DNA of 64,000 nucleotides from Ralstonia mannitolilytica (GCF_905397375.1 NZ_CAJPVG010000004.1:186001-250000), one strand, 5' to 3'. Positions 48,840-57,332 are shown, counted from the first letter of the stretch. The notes: generated from the letters alone by a model not told the origin. Translations and numbers: made by a program.

Positions 48840-51398
48840 ATGCCTACCTCGCCTGCTTCCTCTTCTCCCAGGACCAAACGTCCCGCCACGCACGAGAACC
48901 ACGTGCCGCCGGCGGGACCGTCCGGCAGCGCGCCGGCCGAGTCGGTGCCGCCATCTGGGTCTTCCTCCGCTTCGTTGGTCTCCATGCCGTCATCCGCTTC
49001 CGGCCCCACGTCGCCTCGCACGGGCGCGCCGAACCTGCCTGACCCGCGTGGCGCCGACCTGGTAGGGGAGCGGTCGGCACTGCCGCCCAAATCCCACAAG
49101 AGCCCTGCCGCCGACGCGGCCACTCCGGCCGCCAAGCCGGAGGCCGGCGACACCCTCTTCATCGATGCGGTGCTGGAGCAGACTTACCGGCACCTGTTCG
49201 GCCCGACTTCGCAGCCGGCCGCGCCGCCGCGCCAGCAGGTCGTTTCCATCGCGGGGCTCACAGAGAAACTGTCGTACCTGAAGCCCGCTGACCTCAAGCT
49301 GGTGAAGGAGGCATTCCACTTCTCCGATGAGGCGCACCTCGGCCAGTACCGCCAGAGCGGCGAGCCGTACATCACGCACCCGGTGGCGGTGGCGGAAATC
49401 TGCGCCGGCTGGAAGCTCGACGTGCAATCGATCATGGCGGCATTGCTGCACGACGTGATCGAAGACCAGGGCGTCACCAAGAGCGAACTCGCCGAGAAAT
49501 TCGGCCCGAAGGTCGCGGAACTCGTCGATGGGTTGACCAAGCTGGACAAGCTCGAATTCCAGAGCCGCGAGCAGGCGCAGGCCGAGAGCTTCCGCAAGAT
49601 GCTGCTCGCGATGGCGCGCGATGTGCGCGTGATCCTCGTCAAGCTGGCCGACCGTACGCACAACATGCGCACGCTCGACCATGTACCGCCCGAGAAGCGC
49701 CGCCGCATCGCGGGCGAGACGATGGAGATCTACGCGCCGATCGCGCACCGGCTCGGTCTGAACACGACGTATCGCGAGCTGCAGGAACTGAGCTTCCGCA
49801 TCGGGTCGCCGTTCCGGTATGCCACGCTCGAGAAGGCCGTCAAGGCGGCGCGCGGCAACCGGCGCGAAGTGGTGAGCCGCATCCTTGAGGCCGCGCAGCG
49901 GGCCCTGACGGATGCCGGCATCCCGGCCGAGATGACCGGCCGCGAGAAGACGCTCTACAGCATCTATCGCAAGATGCACGACAAGCAGCTGTCGTTTTCG
50001 CAGGTGCTGGACGTGTACGGTTTTCGCGTGGTGGTCGACACGCAGATGCAGTGCTACATGGCGATGGGCGCGCTGCACAGCCTCTACAAGCCGATGCCCG
50101 GCAAGTTCAAGGACTACATCGCCATCCCGAAGATCAACGGTTACCAGTCGCTGCACACGACGCTGGTGGGCCCGTTCGGCACGCCGGTGGAGTTCCAGAT
50201 CCGCACGCGCGAGATGAACCAGATCGCGGAAGCCGGCGTGGCCGCGCACTGGATGTACAAGCAGCATCACGACGAGCCCGATCGCGCGCAGCAGCAGGCG
50301 CATCAGTGGTTGCAGTCGCTGCTGGATATCCAGAGCCAGACGGGCGATTCGCAGGAGTTTCTCGAGCACGTCAAGATCGACCTGTTCCCCGATGCCGTCT
50401 ACGTGTTCACGCCCAAGGGCGAGATCCGCGCACTGCCGCGCGGTGCCACGGCCCTGGATTTCGCCTATGCCGTGCACAGCGATCTGGGCAACCAGTGCGT
50501 GGCGGTCAAGATCAACAACGAGCTGCTGCCGCTGCGTACCGAACTCAAGAACGGCGACATCGTTGAAGTGGTGACCGCGCCGTACTCCAAGCCGAATCCG
50601 GCCTGGCTCACGTTTGTGCGCACTGGCAAGGCGCGTGCGGCCATCCGTCATTTCCTCAAGACGGCCAAGCTGGACGAGGCGATTCAGCTGGGCGAACGCC
50701 TGCTCGATCAGGCCCTGCGCCAGCTCGGTATCGACATGAAGGCCGTGCCGGCGCCGGTGTGGGAGCGCATCGTGCAGTGGACGGGCAACAAGGCGCGCGA
50801 AGACGTCTTCGCAGACCTGGCGCTCGGGCGCAGGGTGGCCGCCGTGGTGGCGCGCCGCATCGAGATCGTCCTGCAGGATGCCGGACACGAGGGCGACGAG
50901 GCGCTGATGGCCGCGGTCCATACCTTTGCGGGCGACGAGGCACCGGCCGTCACGGTCAGCGGCGACGAGGGCATGGCGATGGTGTTCTCGCCGTGCTGCC
51001 GGCCCATCCCCGGCGACCCGATCGTCGGCTACATCGGCAAGGGCGAAGGACTGCAGATCCACGTGCAGGAGTGCCGCGTCGCCAAGCGGCTGCACGGCAA
51101 GGATCCGGAACACTGGATCGACGTCATGTGGGCCGAGCACACGACGCGCGCCTTCGATGTGTCGATCAAGGTGCTGGTGCGCAACACCAAGGGCATTCTC
51201 GCGCGCGTGGCGGCGGACCTTACGTCGGCCGACGCCAACGTGGCGCATGTGTCGATGGAGCAGGAGGGCGACCAGGAGGCGACGTTCATGACGTTCCTGA
51301 TCCAGGTGCATGACCGCGTGCACCTGGCAGACGTGATGCGCGCGCTGCGGCGCAACCCGGATGTGATCCGCATTGCGCGGGATCGTGGCGGCGACTGA
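48840..51398 (+). CDS. spoT: Bifunctional (p)ppGpp synthetase/hydrolase SpoT
   Basis: The 852-aa protein has the HD hydrolase domain (HPVAVAEICAGW with His180, LLHDVIED with His204-Asp205, LVDGLTKLDKLEFQSREQAQ). The synthetase region includes TGREKTLYSIYRKMHD, DVYGFRVVVDTQ and KINGYQSLHTTLVGPFGTPV. A TGS domain (DAVYVFTPKGEIRALPRGAT) and a C-terminal ACT domain (RNTKGILARVAADLTSADAN) follow. Both catalytic domains look intact, as in SpoT rather than RelA. The first ~95 residues are Pro/Ser/Ala-rich and not conserved. It ends next to a terminator, before tRNA-Arg. Confidence 0.96.
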   Translation: MPTSPASSSPRTKRPATHENHVPPAGPSGSAPAESVPPSGSSSASLVSMPSSASGPTSPRTGAPNLPDPRGADLVGERSALPPKSHKSPAADAATPAAKPEAGDTLFIDAVLEQTYRHLFGPTSQPAAPPRQQVVSIAGLTEKLSYLKPADLKLVKEAFHFSDEAHLGQYRQSGEPYITHPVAVAEICAGWKLDVQSIMAALLHDVIEDQGVTKSELAEKFGPKVAELVDGLTKLDKLEFQSREQAQAESFRKMLLAMARDVRVILVKLADRTHNMRTLDHVPPEKRRRIAGETMEIYAPIAHRLGLNTTYRELQELSFRIGSPFRYATLEKAVKAARGNRREVVSRILEAAQRALTDAGIPAEMTGREKTLYSIYRKMHDKQLSFSQVLDVYGFRVVVDTQMQCYMAMGALHSLYKPMPGKFKDYIAIPKINGYQSLHTTLVGPFGTPVEFQIRTREMNQIAEAGVAAHWMYKQHHDEPDRAQQQAHQWLQSLLDIQSQTGDSQEFLEHVKIDLFPDAVYVFTPKGEIRALPRGATALDFAYAVHSDLGNQCVAVKINNELLPLRTELKNGDIVEVVTAPYSKPNPAWLTFVRTGKARAAIRHFLKTAKLDEAIQLGERLLDQALRQLGIDMKAVPAPVWERIVQWTGNKAREDVFADLALGRRVAAVVARRIEIVLQDAGHEGDEALMAAVHTFAGDEAPAVTVSGDEGMAMVFSPCCRPIPGDPIVGYIGKGEGLQIHVQECRVAKRLHGKDPEHWIDVMWAEHTTRAFDVSIKVLVRNTKGILARVAADLTSADANVAHVSMEQEGDQEATFMTFLIQVHDRVHLADVMRALRRNPDVIRIARDRGGD

Positions 51399-51422
51399 CG
51401 TCCTGCCCGAGCGAAGAACCAA

Positions 51423-51453
51423 GAAGGCGAGGCCACGAGGCTTCGCCTTTTTG
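51423..51453 (+). terminator. Rho-independent terminator after spoT
   Basis: AAGGCGAGG ... GCTTCGCCTT followed by TTTTGTTTG lies 25 bp after the spoT stop. The stem is imperfect in the middle (loop around CCACGAG). It should end the yicC-gmk-rpoZ-spoT transcript. Confidence 0.75.
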
Positions 51454-51521
51454 TTTGTGATCCACGCGCGAAGCACGTCGGCGTGAGGTCGTGCCCCGAG
51501 CCTGTCGAACGGGCAAAAGAA

Positions 51522-51551
51522 AAGGGCTTCCATTTCTGGAAGCCCTTTTTG
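51522..51551 (-). terminator. Terminator of tRNA-Arg
   Basis: The perfect 10-bp repeat AAGGGCTTCC / GGAAGCCCTT is flanked by A- and T-runs on both sides. On minus it lies a few bases beyond the tRNA-Arg 3' end and carries TTTTCTTTT after the stem. It can also act on plus-strand readthrough from spoT. Confidence 0.85.
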
Positions 51552-51559
51552 AATGAGGT

Positions 51560-51636
51560 TGGCGCGGCTGGCAGGATTCGAACCCACGACCCCTTGGTTC
51601 GTAGCCAAGTACTCTATCCAACTGAGCTACAGCCGC
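51560..51636 (-). tRNA. tRNA-Arg (anticodon ACG)
   Basis: On minus the sequence starts GCGGCTGTAGCTCAGTTGG, has anticodon arm CTTGGCTACGAACCAAG with ACG in the loop, T-arm GTGGGTTCGAATCC and acceptor CAGCCGC-G with encoded CCA. All stems pair. The anticodon A34 would be edited to inosine by TadA and read CGN codons. Confidence 0.97.
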
Positions 51637-51772
51637 AACCGAGAAATGAGATTATACAGAGATTTTCGATCTTGTGAACCCCCTTCTTCACTTTTTCTTC
51701 GCTGGAGTTGTCGACGGGGCCACCTTTCTATAATGGAGCCTTGATCCATCAGGCTTTACCGTTGGTCCGACC

Positions 51773-52336
51773 ATGAACAAGGCTTTCGTCCGGGAAGATG
51801 CCGGCGACGATGAAGACGACCTGCCCGAAGGTGCTGCGCCGCTGCCGCCGGGGTCGAAGAACTACATCACACCTGCGGGGTACGAGCGCCTGCGCACCGA
51901 GCTGATGCACCTGATCGACACCGAGCGGCCCGAAGTGGTGGGCATCGTGTCGTGGGCCGCGTCCAATGGCGACCGCTCCGAGAACGGCGACTACCTCTAC
52001 GGCAAGAAGCGGCTGCGCGAAATCGATCGGCGCATCCGCTTCCTCACGCGCCGCATCGAAAAGGCCGAGGTGGTCGACGCCAGCCTGCAGGGCGACAACG
52101 ACCAGATCTTCTTCGGTGCCACGGTCACCTATGCGAACCAGGCCGGCGAGGAAACCACCATCACGATCGTCGGCATGGACGAGGTCGATCTCGACAAGGG
52201 TCACGTGAGCTGGATCTCGCCGATTGCGCGCGCGCTCATCAAGGCGCGTGAAGGCGATACGGTGCCGCTGCGCACGCCCACGGGCGTGGAGCAGATCGAC
52301 ATCCTTGAAGTCCGGTATCCGCCGCGCAAGACGTGA
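51773..52336 (+). CDS. greB: Transcription elongation factor GreB
   Basis: The 187-aa factor has an acidic N-terminal lead (EDAGDDEDDLPEG) and KNYITPAGYERLRTELMHLI. The tip region of the coiled coil, ASNGDRSENGDYLYGKKRLR, has the two acidic residues that stimulate RNA cleavage. The C-terminal FKBP-like part contains ITIVGMDEVDLDKGHVSWIS. The length and the -SWISPIARAL- segment favour GreB over GreA. It rescues backtracked RNA polymerase. It follows tRNA-Arg and is convergent with a DMT gene. Confidence 0.93.
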   Translation: MNKAFVREDAGDDEDDLPEGAAPLPPGSKNYITPAGYERLRTELMHLIDTERPEVVGIVSWAASNGDRSENGDYLYGKKRLREIDRRIRFLTRRIEKAEVVDASLQGDNDQIFFGATVTYANQAGEETTITIVGMDEVDLDKGHVSWISPIARALIKAREGDTVPLRTPTGVEQIDILEVRYPPRKT

Positions 52337-52345
52337 GCGCGACGC

Positions 52346-53179
52346 TCAGGCCGGATGGCCCAGGCAATAGGCGCCCAGGGCAATCACGGAGCAGGCCGAC
52401 AGGCGTCGCGCGGTGAGCGACTCCTTCAGGAACACGCGGCCGAGCAGTGCAGCAAATACCACCGACGTTTCGCGCAGGGCCGATACCGGGCCCATCGGCG
52501 CGAGCGTGACGGCCCAGATGACGATGCCGTACGCGGCCAGCGACACCACGCCGCCGCCGAACGCCTTGAGCGTGTCGGCGTCGCGCACGTCGATGTTCAG
52601 CGGGCCCTTCCACACGCGATACAGCAGCACCATCGGCAGGCCATCGAGCATGAACAGCCAGGCCGAATAGGCGTTCGCGTTGCCCGCCGCGCGCGCGCCG
52701 ATGCCGTCGCACACCGTGTAGCAGGCGATGAACACACCGGTGGCCAGCGCAGCCAGCGTCGAGCCGACGTCTGCCTTGCGGCCGCGCGCCAGGCTCAAGA
52801 TGCCGCCGCTGACCAGTACCACGCCGGTTAGCGCGATCGCGCCGGGCATCTCGCCCGCAAACAGGGCGGCACCGACCGTCACCAGCAGCGGCGACGAGCC
52901 CCGCGCGATGGGATAGACCTGCCCGAACTCTCCGAACCGGTAGGCGCGCGCGAGGAAGACGTTGTACCCGACGTGCAGTACGGCCGAGACCGCGACGTAC
53001 GGCCAAGCCGCCGGGGCGGGCAGCGGCAGGGCGATCGCCATCGGCACGGCCGCCACGCCCGAGGCCAGCGTCATCAGCGTGATGGCGCGCAGGCGGTCGG
53101 TGCCGCTTTTGAGCAGCGCATTCCAAGACGCATGAAGCAGCGCGGCGCACAGGACGAGAGCGATGACGGCGGGGGTCAC
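52346..53179 (-). CDS. EamA/DMT-superfamily transporter
   Basis: The 277-aa protein shows ten hydrophobic segments with two EamA repeats: LVLCAALLHASWNALLKSGT at the N-terminus and ETSVVFAALLGRVFLKESLT near the C-terminus. AVLHVGYNVFLARAYRFGEF and QVYPIARGSSPLLVTVGAAL lie in the first half. Export of a small metabolite is the usual role in this superfamily; the substrate is unknown. Translation starts at GTG 53179. It is divergent from a LysR regulator, which probably controls it. Confidence 0.85.
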   Translation of the reverse strand: MTPAVIALVLCAALLHASWNALLKSGTDRLRAITLMTLASGVAAVPMAIALPLPAPAAWPYVAVSAVLHVGYNVFLARAYRFGEFGQVYPIARGSSPLLVTVGAALFAGEMPGAIALTGVVLVSGGILSLARGRKADVGSTLAALATGVFIACYTVCDGIGARAAGNANAYSAWLFMLDGLPMVLLYRVWKGPLNIDVRDADTLKAFGGGVVSLAAYGIVIWAVTLAPMGPVSALRETSVVFAALLGRVFLKESLTARRLSACSVIALGAYCLGHPA

Positions 53180-53193
53180 GATGGCGATGTGTG

Positions 53194-53218
53194 ATCGGGT
53201 GGATTTTTCTCACCCGAT
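53194..53218. promoter_or_regulatory. LysR-type operator candidate between DMT transporter and LysR gene
   Basis: A perfect 8-bp inverted repeat ATCGGGTG-N9-CACCCGAT lies 14 bp upstream of the DMT start codon in the divergent intergenic region. Its ends (ATC..GAT) fit the dyad style of LysR-family sites. A TATACT box at 53281-53286 could belong to the LysR promoter. It may also form a 5' UTR hairpin in the DMT transcript. Confidence 0.5.
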
Positions 53219-53315
53219 ATCGCATGGATTGGATGAAGAAGCGCCAGCGTATCCCCAGAAAGAGGGATTCACAATCGATATATACTGACCCGATCTGTGC
53301 AAAAAACTCACGTGA

Positions 53316-54251
53316 ATGCGCCAGCTGCCCCCACTGAACGCGGTGCGCGCCTTTGAATCGGCGGCCCGCCATCTGAGCTTCACGCGCGCCGGCGAAGAGC
53401 TGAACGTTACGCATGGCGCCATCAGCCGGCAGATCCGCGCGCTGGAAGCGTGGCTCGGCGTCCTGTTGTTCCGACGGCTGAATCGCCGCGTCGAGCTGAC
53501 CGATGCCGGCCAGCGTTACCTGTCCGAGATCGGTGTCGCGCTCGATCGGATCAGCATGGCCAGCCAGGCACTGCGTGACCGCGATGCGGCGCGCATCCTG
53601 CGCGTGAACAGCATCCCGACCTTCACGATGCGCTGGCTGATTCCGCGGCTTTCGACATTTCAGATGCGGTTTCCGCGGGTGGAGGTGCGGCTCACCACCT
53701 CCACCGACGACATCGAAGACTTGCCCGACCATTTCGACGTGATCATCCGTGGTGGGCCGGAGATCCACGCGGGATTCCGCTCGGGCCGGCTCCTCGACGA
53801 GAGTCGCTTTCCGGTATGCAGCCCGGCGCTGCTCGAACGCGTGCCGTTGCGGGCGCCATCGGATTTGCGCCATCACACGCTGCTGCATTCCGATACGTTG
53901 CCCTCGGTGTGGCCGAGCTGGCTCGTGCTCGCGGAGGTGCCGAACCTGCGGCCGGCGCATGCGCTCACGTTCGAGCATTTCTATCTGTCGATCCAGGCCG
54001 CGATCGACGGGCTCGGTGTGGCGATGGGGCCCTCGGCGCTCATCACCGAGGATCTGGAGGAGGGGCGTCTGGTGGCCCCCTTTCCGGACCTTGCGTTGAG
54101 CGCGCGCAGCTACTACTGGTACTGCCCCGCGCGCAACCTGGGCGACGAAGTGGTGCAGGCATTCTGTGCGTGGCTGGAGGAGCCTCGCCCACAACGTCAC
54201 ACAAACGTGAACACATTGTCGGTCTCCCGTAACGAAGGTAACGCTGCGTAA
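53316..54251 (+). CDS. LysR-family transcriptional regulator, GcvA-like
   Basis: The 311-aa protein has the winged HTH at the N-terminus in the GcvA/AmpR style: PPLNAVRAFESAARHLSFTR, AGEELNVTHGAISRQIRALE and RRLNRRVELTDAGQRYLSEI. The effector-binding domain has LRVNSIPTFTMRWLIPRLST, FQMRFPRVEVRLTTSTDDIE and AAIDGLGVAMGPSALITEDL. The C-terminus has a non-conserved hydrophilic tail. It is divergent from the DMT transporter, suggesting it controls that gene. Confidence 0.92.
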   Translation: MRQLPPLNAVRAFESAARHLSFTRAGEELNVTHGAISRQIRALEAWLGVLLFRRLNRRVELTDAGQRYLSEIGVALDRISMASQALRDRDAARILRVNSIPTFTMRWLIPRLSTFQMRFPRVEVRLTTSTDDIEDLPDHFDVIIRGGPEIHAGFRSGRLLDESRFPVCSPALLERVPLRAPSDLRHHTLLHSDTLPSVWPSWLVLAEVPNLRPAHALTFEHFYLSIQAAIDGLGVAMGPSALITEDLEEGRLVAPFPDLALSARSYYWYCPARNLGDEVVQAFCAWLEEPRPQRHTNVNTLSVSRNEGNAA

Positions 54252-54323
54252 CACCCTAGAGCCGGTCGAGGTGCGCGATGCTACGATCGAATCAAGCTCG
54301 ATTGCCTTGAAGGAGGTCCTGAT

Positions 54324-54719
54324 ATGAAGAAGAACGCATGGATGCTCGCCGCCTGCCTGGTGGCAGCCGGATTGGCCGGTTCGATCGCTCTGCCGGCACA
54401 GGCTCAGGTTTCCATTGGGGTGCAGATCGGGCCGAGCTACGCTCCGCCGCCGCCTCGCTATGAAGCCGTGCCGGTCCTGCCGCCCGGCTATGTCTGGACG
54501 CCCGGTTACTGGCAATGGCGTAACGGGCGTTATGTCTGGCGCTCCGGATATCGCGTGCATGCCCGGCCAGGCTATTACTGGCGCGAGCCACGCTGGGAGC
54601 AGGGTCCGCGTGGCTGGGTATTGCGTGAAGGCGGCTGGGATCGCGACGACGACGGACACGGGCGCGGCCATGGCCGCTATCACTGCCCGCCGGGCCACGC
54701 ACGCAAGGGCGAGTGCTGA
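54324..54719 (+). CDS. YXWGXW repeat-like envelope protein
   Basis: The 131-aa exported protein has a Sec signal peptide (MKKNAWMLAACLVAAGLAGS, then PAQAQ). The mature part repeats the pattern W-x-P-G-Y-W: PGYVWTPGYWQWRNGRYVW, PGYYWREPRWEQGPRGWVL, ending in a basic/acidic GHGRGHGRYHCPPGH tail. This is the YXWGXW repeat architecture of small envelope proteins. Function is unknown. Strong ribosome site AAGGAGG. Confidence 0.8.
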   Translation: MKKNAWMLAACLVAAGLAGSIALPAQAQVSIGVQIGPSYAPPPPRYEAVPVLPPGYVWTPGYWQWRNGRYVWRSGYRVHARPGYYWREPRWEQGPRGWVLREGGWDRDDDGHGRGHGRYHCPPGHARKGEC

Positions 54720-54736
54720 TACTGACGCTGCAACGG

Positions 54737-54765
54737 CAAGCCGGTCCTGGACCGGCTTGTTTTTT
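54737..54765 (+). terminator. Rho-independent terminator after the YXWGXW gene
   Basis: CAAGCCGGT-CCTGG-ACCGGCTTG, a perfect 9-bp stem, is followed by TTTTTT, 18 bp after the stop codon. It closes a single-gene unit. Confidence 0.9.
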
Positions 54766-54835
54766 GCGAACACGGTCTGTGATGCAGCGCCCGGCACGGT
54801 CAACGTACCTTCGGGCCGTTTCTCCAGGAGGCAAC

Positions 54836-55141
54836 ATGACAGTGCAATCGAATTGGCGCACCGAGTTCTACAAGGGCTTCGACGTCTACGTGCTGGCCAT
54901 TCCGCGCGCGGAGCGGGCGTCCGGCGAAGGCGCAACGACGCCGTCGCAATGGGACTTTGTGGTGCGCATCTGCGAGTCGGGGGCGGATCCGACAGCGGTG
55001 GAGACGCTCGTCGCCCATTCGCATGACGAGCGGCCGCTGCCCACGCGCGCGCACGCCGAAGATGCCGGCCTTACACGCGGCTACGGGCTGGTCGATGCGC
55101 TGCTTGGGCGCAATGCCGTGCAGCAGTCGATCGATCTCTGA
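54836..55141 (+). CDS. Small conserved-looking hypothetical protein
   Basis: The 101-aa protein starts MTVQSNWRTEFYKGFDVYVL with a strong CAGGAGG ribosome site 8 bp upstream. It contains WDFVVRICESGADPTAVETL and ends GLVDALLGRNAVQQSIDL. There is no signal peptide or membrane segment. The compact mixed alpha/beta composition and clean start favour a real small cytoplasmic protein, but I recognise no family. The reading frame is open further upstream without support. Confidence 0.6.
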   Translation: MTVQSNWRTEFYKGFDVYVLAIPRAERASGEGATTPSQWDFVVRICESGADPTAVETLVAHSHDERPLPTRAHAEDAGLTRGYGLVDALLGRNAVQQSIDL

Positions 55142-55147
55142 CGGCGC

Positions 55148-56197
55148 TTATGCCGCCAGGGCTTCGGCACGCGCGTGCTGCCGCGCGAATTGCCACCACA
55201 GCCAGGTGGCATCCGGCCCGGGCGCGTGAAACGCATAGCGCGGGTCGCCCCCGCTCCAGGCGTGGCCCGTGGCGGCGATTTGGCACAGGCTGACCACGCA
55301 TTCACCGTCGCGCATGTCGTTACGCAGGACGAAGCCTTCGCCGCGCACGGTCTCGCGCGAGACGCCGTTGGTGTCGCCGAGGTGGTTCAGCGCGCGAAAC
55401 TGCGCGGCCAGCTGCAACTGGTTGGCCGGGTTGACGGCTTCGTCGCGCAGGCCGTGCAGGATCATCGTCGGCATGCCGGGGTAGGTGGCCACATTCACCA
55501 GGCCGGAGAGCGCATCCACCACATCGACGCGCGCACCACGGCGCATCAGGTTCAATGCGGAAGCCGCCGACCGGGCCACGCCGAGCGCCGGGCCGGAGTG
55601 CAAGGCCAACGCCGCGAACAGCGTCGGATGACGCAGCGCCATCAACCCCGCCAGGCCTGCGCCCGCCGACAACCCTGCGAGATAGACCCGCGACGGGTCC
55701 GCACCCGTGCGCGCCACGGTCTGTTCAACGAGCTGCACGAGGCCGTCAGCCTCGCGTGCTCCCGTATGCTCGGGGTCGTACCAATGCCAGCAACACTGCG
55801 GATGCGCGCGGCGCGGTTGCTCCGGATACAGCACGATGAAGCCTTCGCGGTCTGCGAGCGCGTTCATGCGCGTGCCATGTGCGAGCACTTCGGCCGACTG
55901 CTTGCAGCCATGCAGCATGACCATGAGCGCCGGTGGCTTGCTGCCGCGCGCAGGCGGTGTGTAGAGCCAGTATTCCGGCCGGCGTGCCACCACGGCGGGG
56001 GACTCGGGTTCATAGATGAACTGCTCGCGCACGAACGCGCCCTCCGTCGGGGTCGGGCGCAGGCGGCGGGGCCCGTCGCGACGGGCGGCCGGCTTCGCGG
56101 GCTTGACGGGCTTGGGCGGCCACGACTGGCGGCCGAACCCCGGCGAGGCAAGGGCGTCGACCAGCCGGGTGATGGACTTCATCCACGTACGGTGCAT
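55148..56197 (-). CDS. PHB depolymerase-family esterase (LpqC-like)
   Basis: The 349-aa alpha/beta hydrolase carries the oxyanion region VMLHGCKQSAEVLAHGTRMN, LYPEQPRRAHPQCCWHWYDP, the nucleophile elbow YLAGLSAGAGLAGLMAL (G-x-S-x-G with Ser) and the His region TGHAWSGGDPRYAFHAPG. ILHGLRDEAVNPANQLQLA holds the acid side. Members hydrolyse medium-chain PHA or aromatic esters (feruloyl esterase-like). The N-terminus is basic without a clear signal peptide. ATG 56197 or 56182 (MKSITRLV) could start it. Confidence 0.82.
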   Translation of the reverse strand: MHRTWMKSITRLVDALASPGFGRQSWPPKPVKPAKPAARRDGPRRLRPTPTEGAFVREQFIYEPESPAVVARRPEYWLYTPPARGSKPPALMVMLHGCKQSAEVLAHGTRMNALADREGFIVLYPEQPRRAHPQCCWHWYDPEHTGAREADGLVQLVEQTVARTGADPSRVYLAGLSAGAGLAGLMALRHPTLFAALALHSGPALGVARSAASALNLMRRGARVDVVDALSGLVNVATYPGMPTMILHGLRDEAVNPANQLQLAAQFRALNHLGDTNGVSRETVRGEGFVLRNDMRDGECVVSLCQIAATGHAWSGGDPRYAFHAPGPDATWLWWQFARQHARAEALAA

Positions 56198-56480
56198 GAC
56201 GGCGGCGGATGGCTCGGATGAGAACGATGGTGCCTGTGCTGCCCGAGCGATCGCAAGTGGTTTCGATAACAGTCGGACAGTGTGCCAGTGATTTTGGTGC
56301 GTTGCAGCACTGCAAATGAAAACGACTTCCCACGTGCGTTGGCAGGCGCACAGTTTGCATTTGCGCCCCGACTGTCATGGAGACAAGGTGGGCGACCGGC
56401 TACACTGCCGCGGAAGGCGCGCGCCCCCACGCGCCTTTTCCGCTTTCCTCGTTCCCCGTTGTTGACACAAGGAGGTCGTT

Positions 56481-56966
56481 ATGGGTTTTTTTGACTTCAT
56501 CAAGGAAGCTGGCGAGAAGCTCTTCCACGGCAGTGCGGCCGCCGCCCCCGCCGCCGCACCGGCCGACGCGGATGCCGCAAAGGCCGCGGACGACGCCAAG
56601 GGCCAAGCGATCCAGGACTACATCGCCAAGCAGGGCCTGAGCGCCACGGCGCTCTCGGTGCAGGTCGAAGGTGACACGGCCAAGGTGTTTGGCGTGGCAC
56701 CCGACCAGGCAACGCGCGAGAAGATCATCCTGTGCTGCGGCAATGTCGAGGGCATCAAGTCGGTGGATGACCAGATGTCGGTCAACACGGAGTCGGCCGA
56801 GTCGCAATGGCACACCGTCGAGCGCGGCGACACGCTCTCGGCCATCGCCAAGAAGTTCTATGGCGATGCGAACAAGTACCCGGTCATCTTCGAGGCCAAC
56901 AAGCCGATGCTGTCGGACCCGAACAAGATCTATCCGGGCCAGAAGCTGCGCATTCCGGCAGCGTGA
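56481..56966 (+). CDS. LysM domain/BON superfamily protein
   Basis: The 161-aa protein has an Ala-rich N-terminal lead starting MGFFDFIKEAGEKLFHGSAA, a BON domain (ALSVQVEGDTAKVFGVAPDQ, IILCCGNVEGIKSVDDQMSV) and a C-terminal LysM domain (TVERGDTLSAIAKKFYGDAN, KYPVIFEANKPMLSDPNKIY). This BON-LysM layout matches Kbp/YgaU, a potassium-binding protein of E. coli. It has no signal peptide by eye. A perfect terminator follows; strong ribosome site AAGGAGG. Confidence 0.88.
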   Translation: MGFFDFIKEAGEKLFHGSAAAAPAAAPADADAAKAADDAKGQAIQDYIAKQGLSATALSVQVEGDTAKVFGVAPDQATREKIILCCGNVEGIKSVDDQMSVNTESAESQWHTVERGDTLSAIAKKFYGDANKYPVIFEANKPMLSDPNKIYPGQKLRIPAA

Positions 56967-56990
56967 CCTGTCTGGCAGTGGAACCACGGG

Positions 56991-57015
56991 AAAGGGCCTT
57001 CGGGCCCTTTTTCTT
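56991..57015 (+). terminator. UUCG-tetraloop terminator after the LysM gene
   Basis: AAAGGGCC-TTCG-GGCCCTTT is a perfect 8-bp stem closed by a TTCG tetraloop and followed by TTCTTT. It ends the BON-LysM transcript 24 bp after the stop. Confidence 0.92.
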
Positions 57016-57097
57016 TGGCGAGGCCTGCGCACGGTTCTGCATCCGCTTCCCGCTTGCGGCCGTCCCTGAGGCGCGCGATTGATGATGGCAGCCGACT

Positions 57098-57164
57098 GAG
57101 ACATCTGTCTCGTTCGCTGCGACGTCTGTCTCGCTGCACGGCCCGCAGTTGAGACATCCTGAAG
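57098..57164. promoter_or_regulatory. Three phased upstream activator sites
   Basis: Site 1 is a perfect palindrome GAGACA-TC-TGTCTC (57098-57111). Site 2 is GCGACGTCTGTCTC (57119-57132, 12 of 14 matches to site 1). Site 3 is GAGACATCCTGAAG (57151-57164, one half-site). Starts are 21 and 32 bp apart, close to two and three helical turns, so all face one side of the helix. They sit 94-160 bp upstream of the sigma-54 promoter. They fit upstream activating sites for an AcoR-like enhancer-binding protein, whose gene starts at 63587. Confidence 0.75.
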
Positions 57165-57257
57165 CCCGCACCCATCTCGCACACCATGGCCGCGAAGCCT
57201 TTTGCCACAAGGCTTTGCGGCAGATGCTCCCGCTCGAGCCGCCCAGCCTGTTGCAGC

Positions 57258-57273
57258 TGGCACCCCTCTTGCA
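57258..57273 (+). promoter_or_regulatory. Sigma-54 (-24/-12) promoter of the dehydrogenase operon
   Basis: TGGCAC-CCCTC-TTGCA matches the sigma-54 consensus TGGCAC-N5-TTGCA completely in the key GG and GC doublets and in spacing. Transcription should start about 12 bp after the -12 element, near 57285, leaving a leader of about 48 nt before the ATG at 57333 with its AAGAGGAG ribosome site. Confidence 0.88.
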
Positions 57274-57332
57274 ATTCCCGCTCAGCCGGCCCTGAAACCG
57301 GACACCAATACGAGCGCAAGAGGAGACTTTGC

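Noticed and set aside
48990..51608. Minus-strand open frame of about 870 codons opposite spoT
   Set aside because: SpoT on plus has full HD, synthetase, TGS and ACT domains. The antisense frame is Arg/His-rich shadow without any family feature.
52239..54935. Minus-strand open frame of about 900 codons through the DMT, LysR and envelope genes
   Set aside because: It runs through three genes with clear start sites and family motifs, including a divergent promoter region. No protein-like texture of its own.
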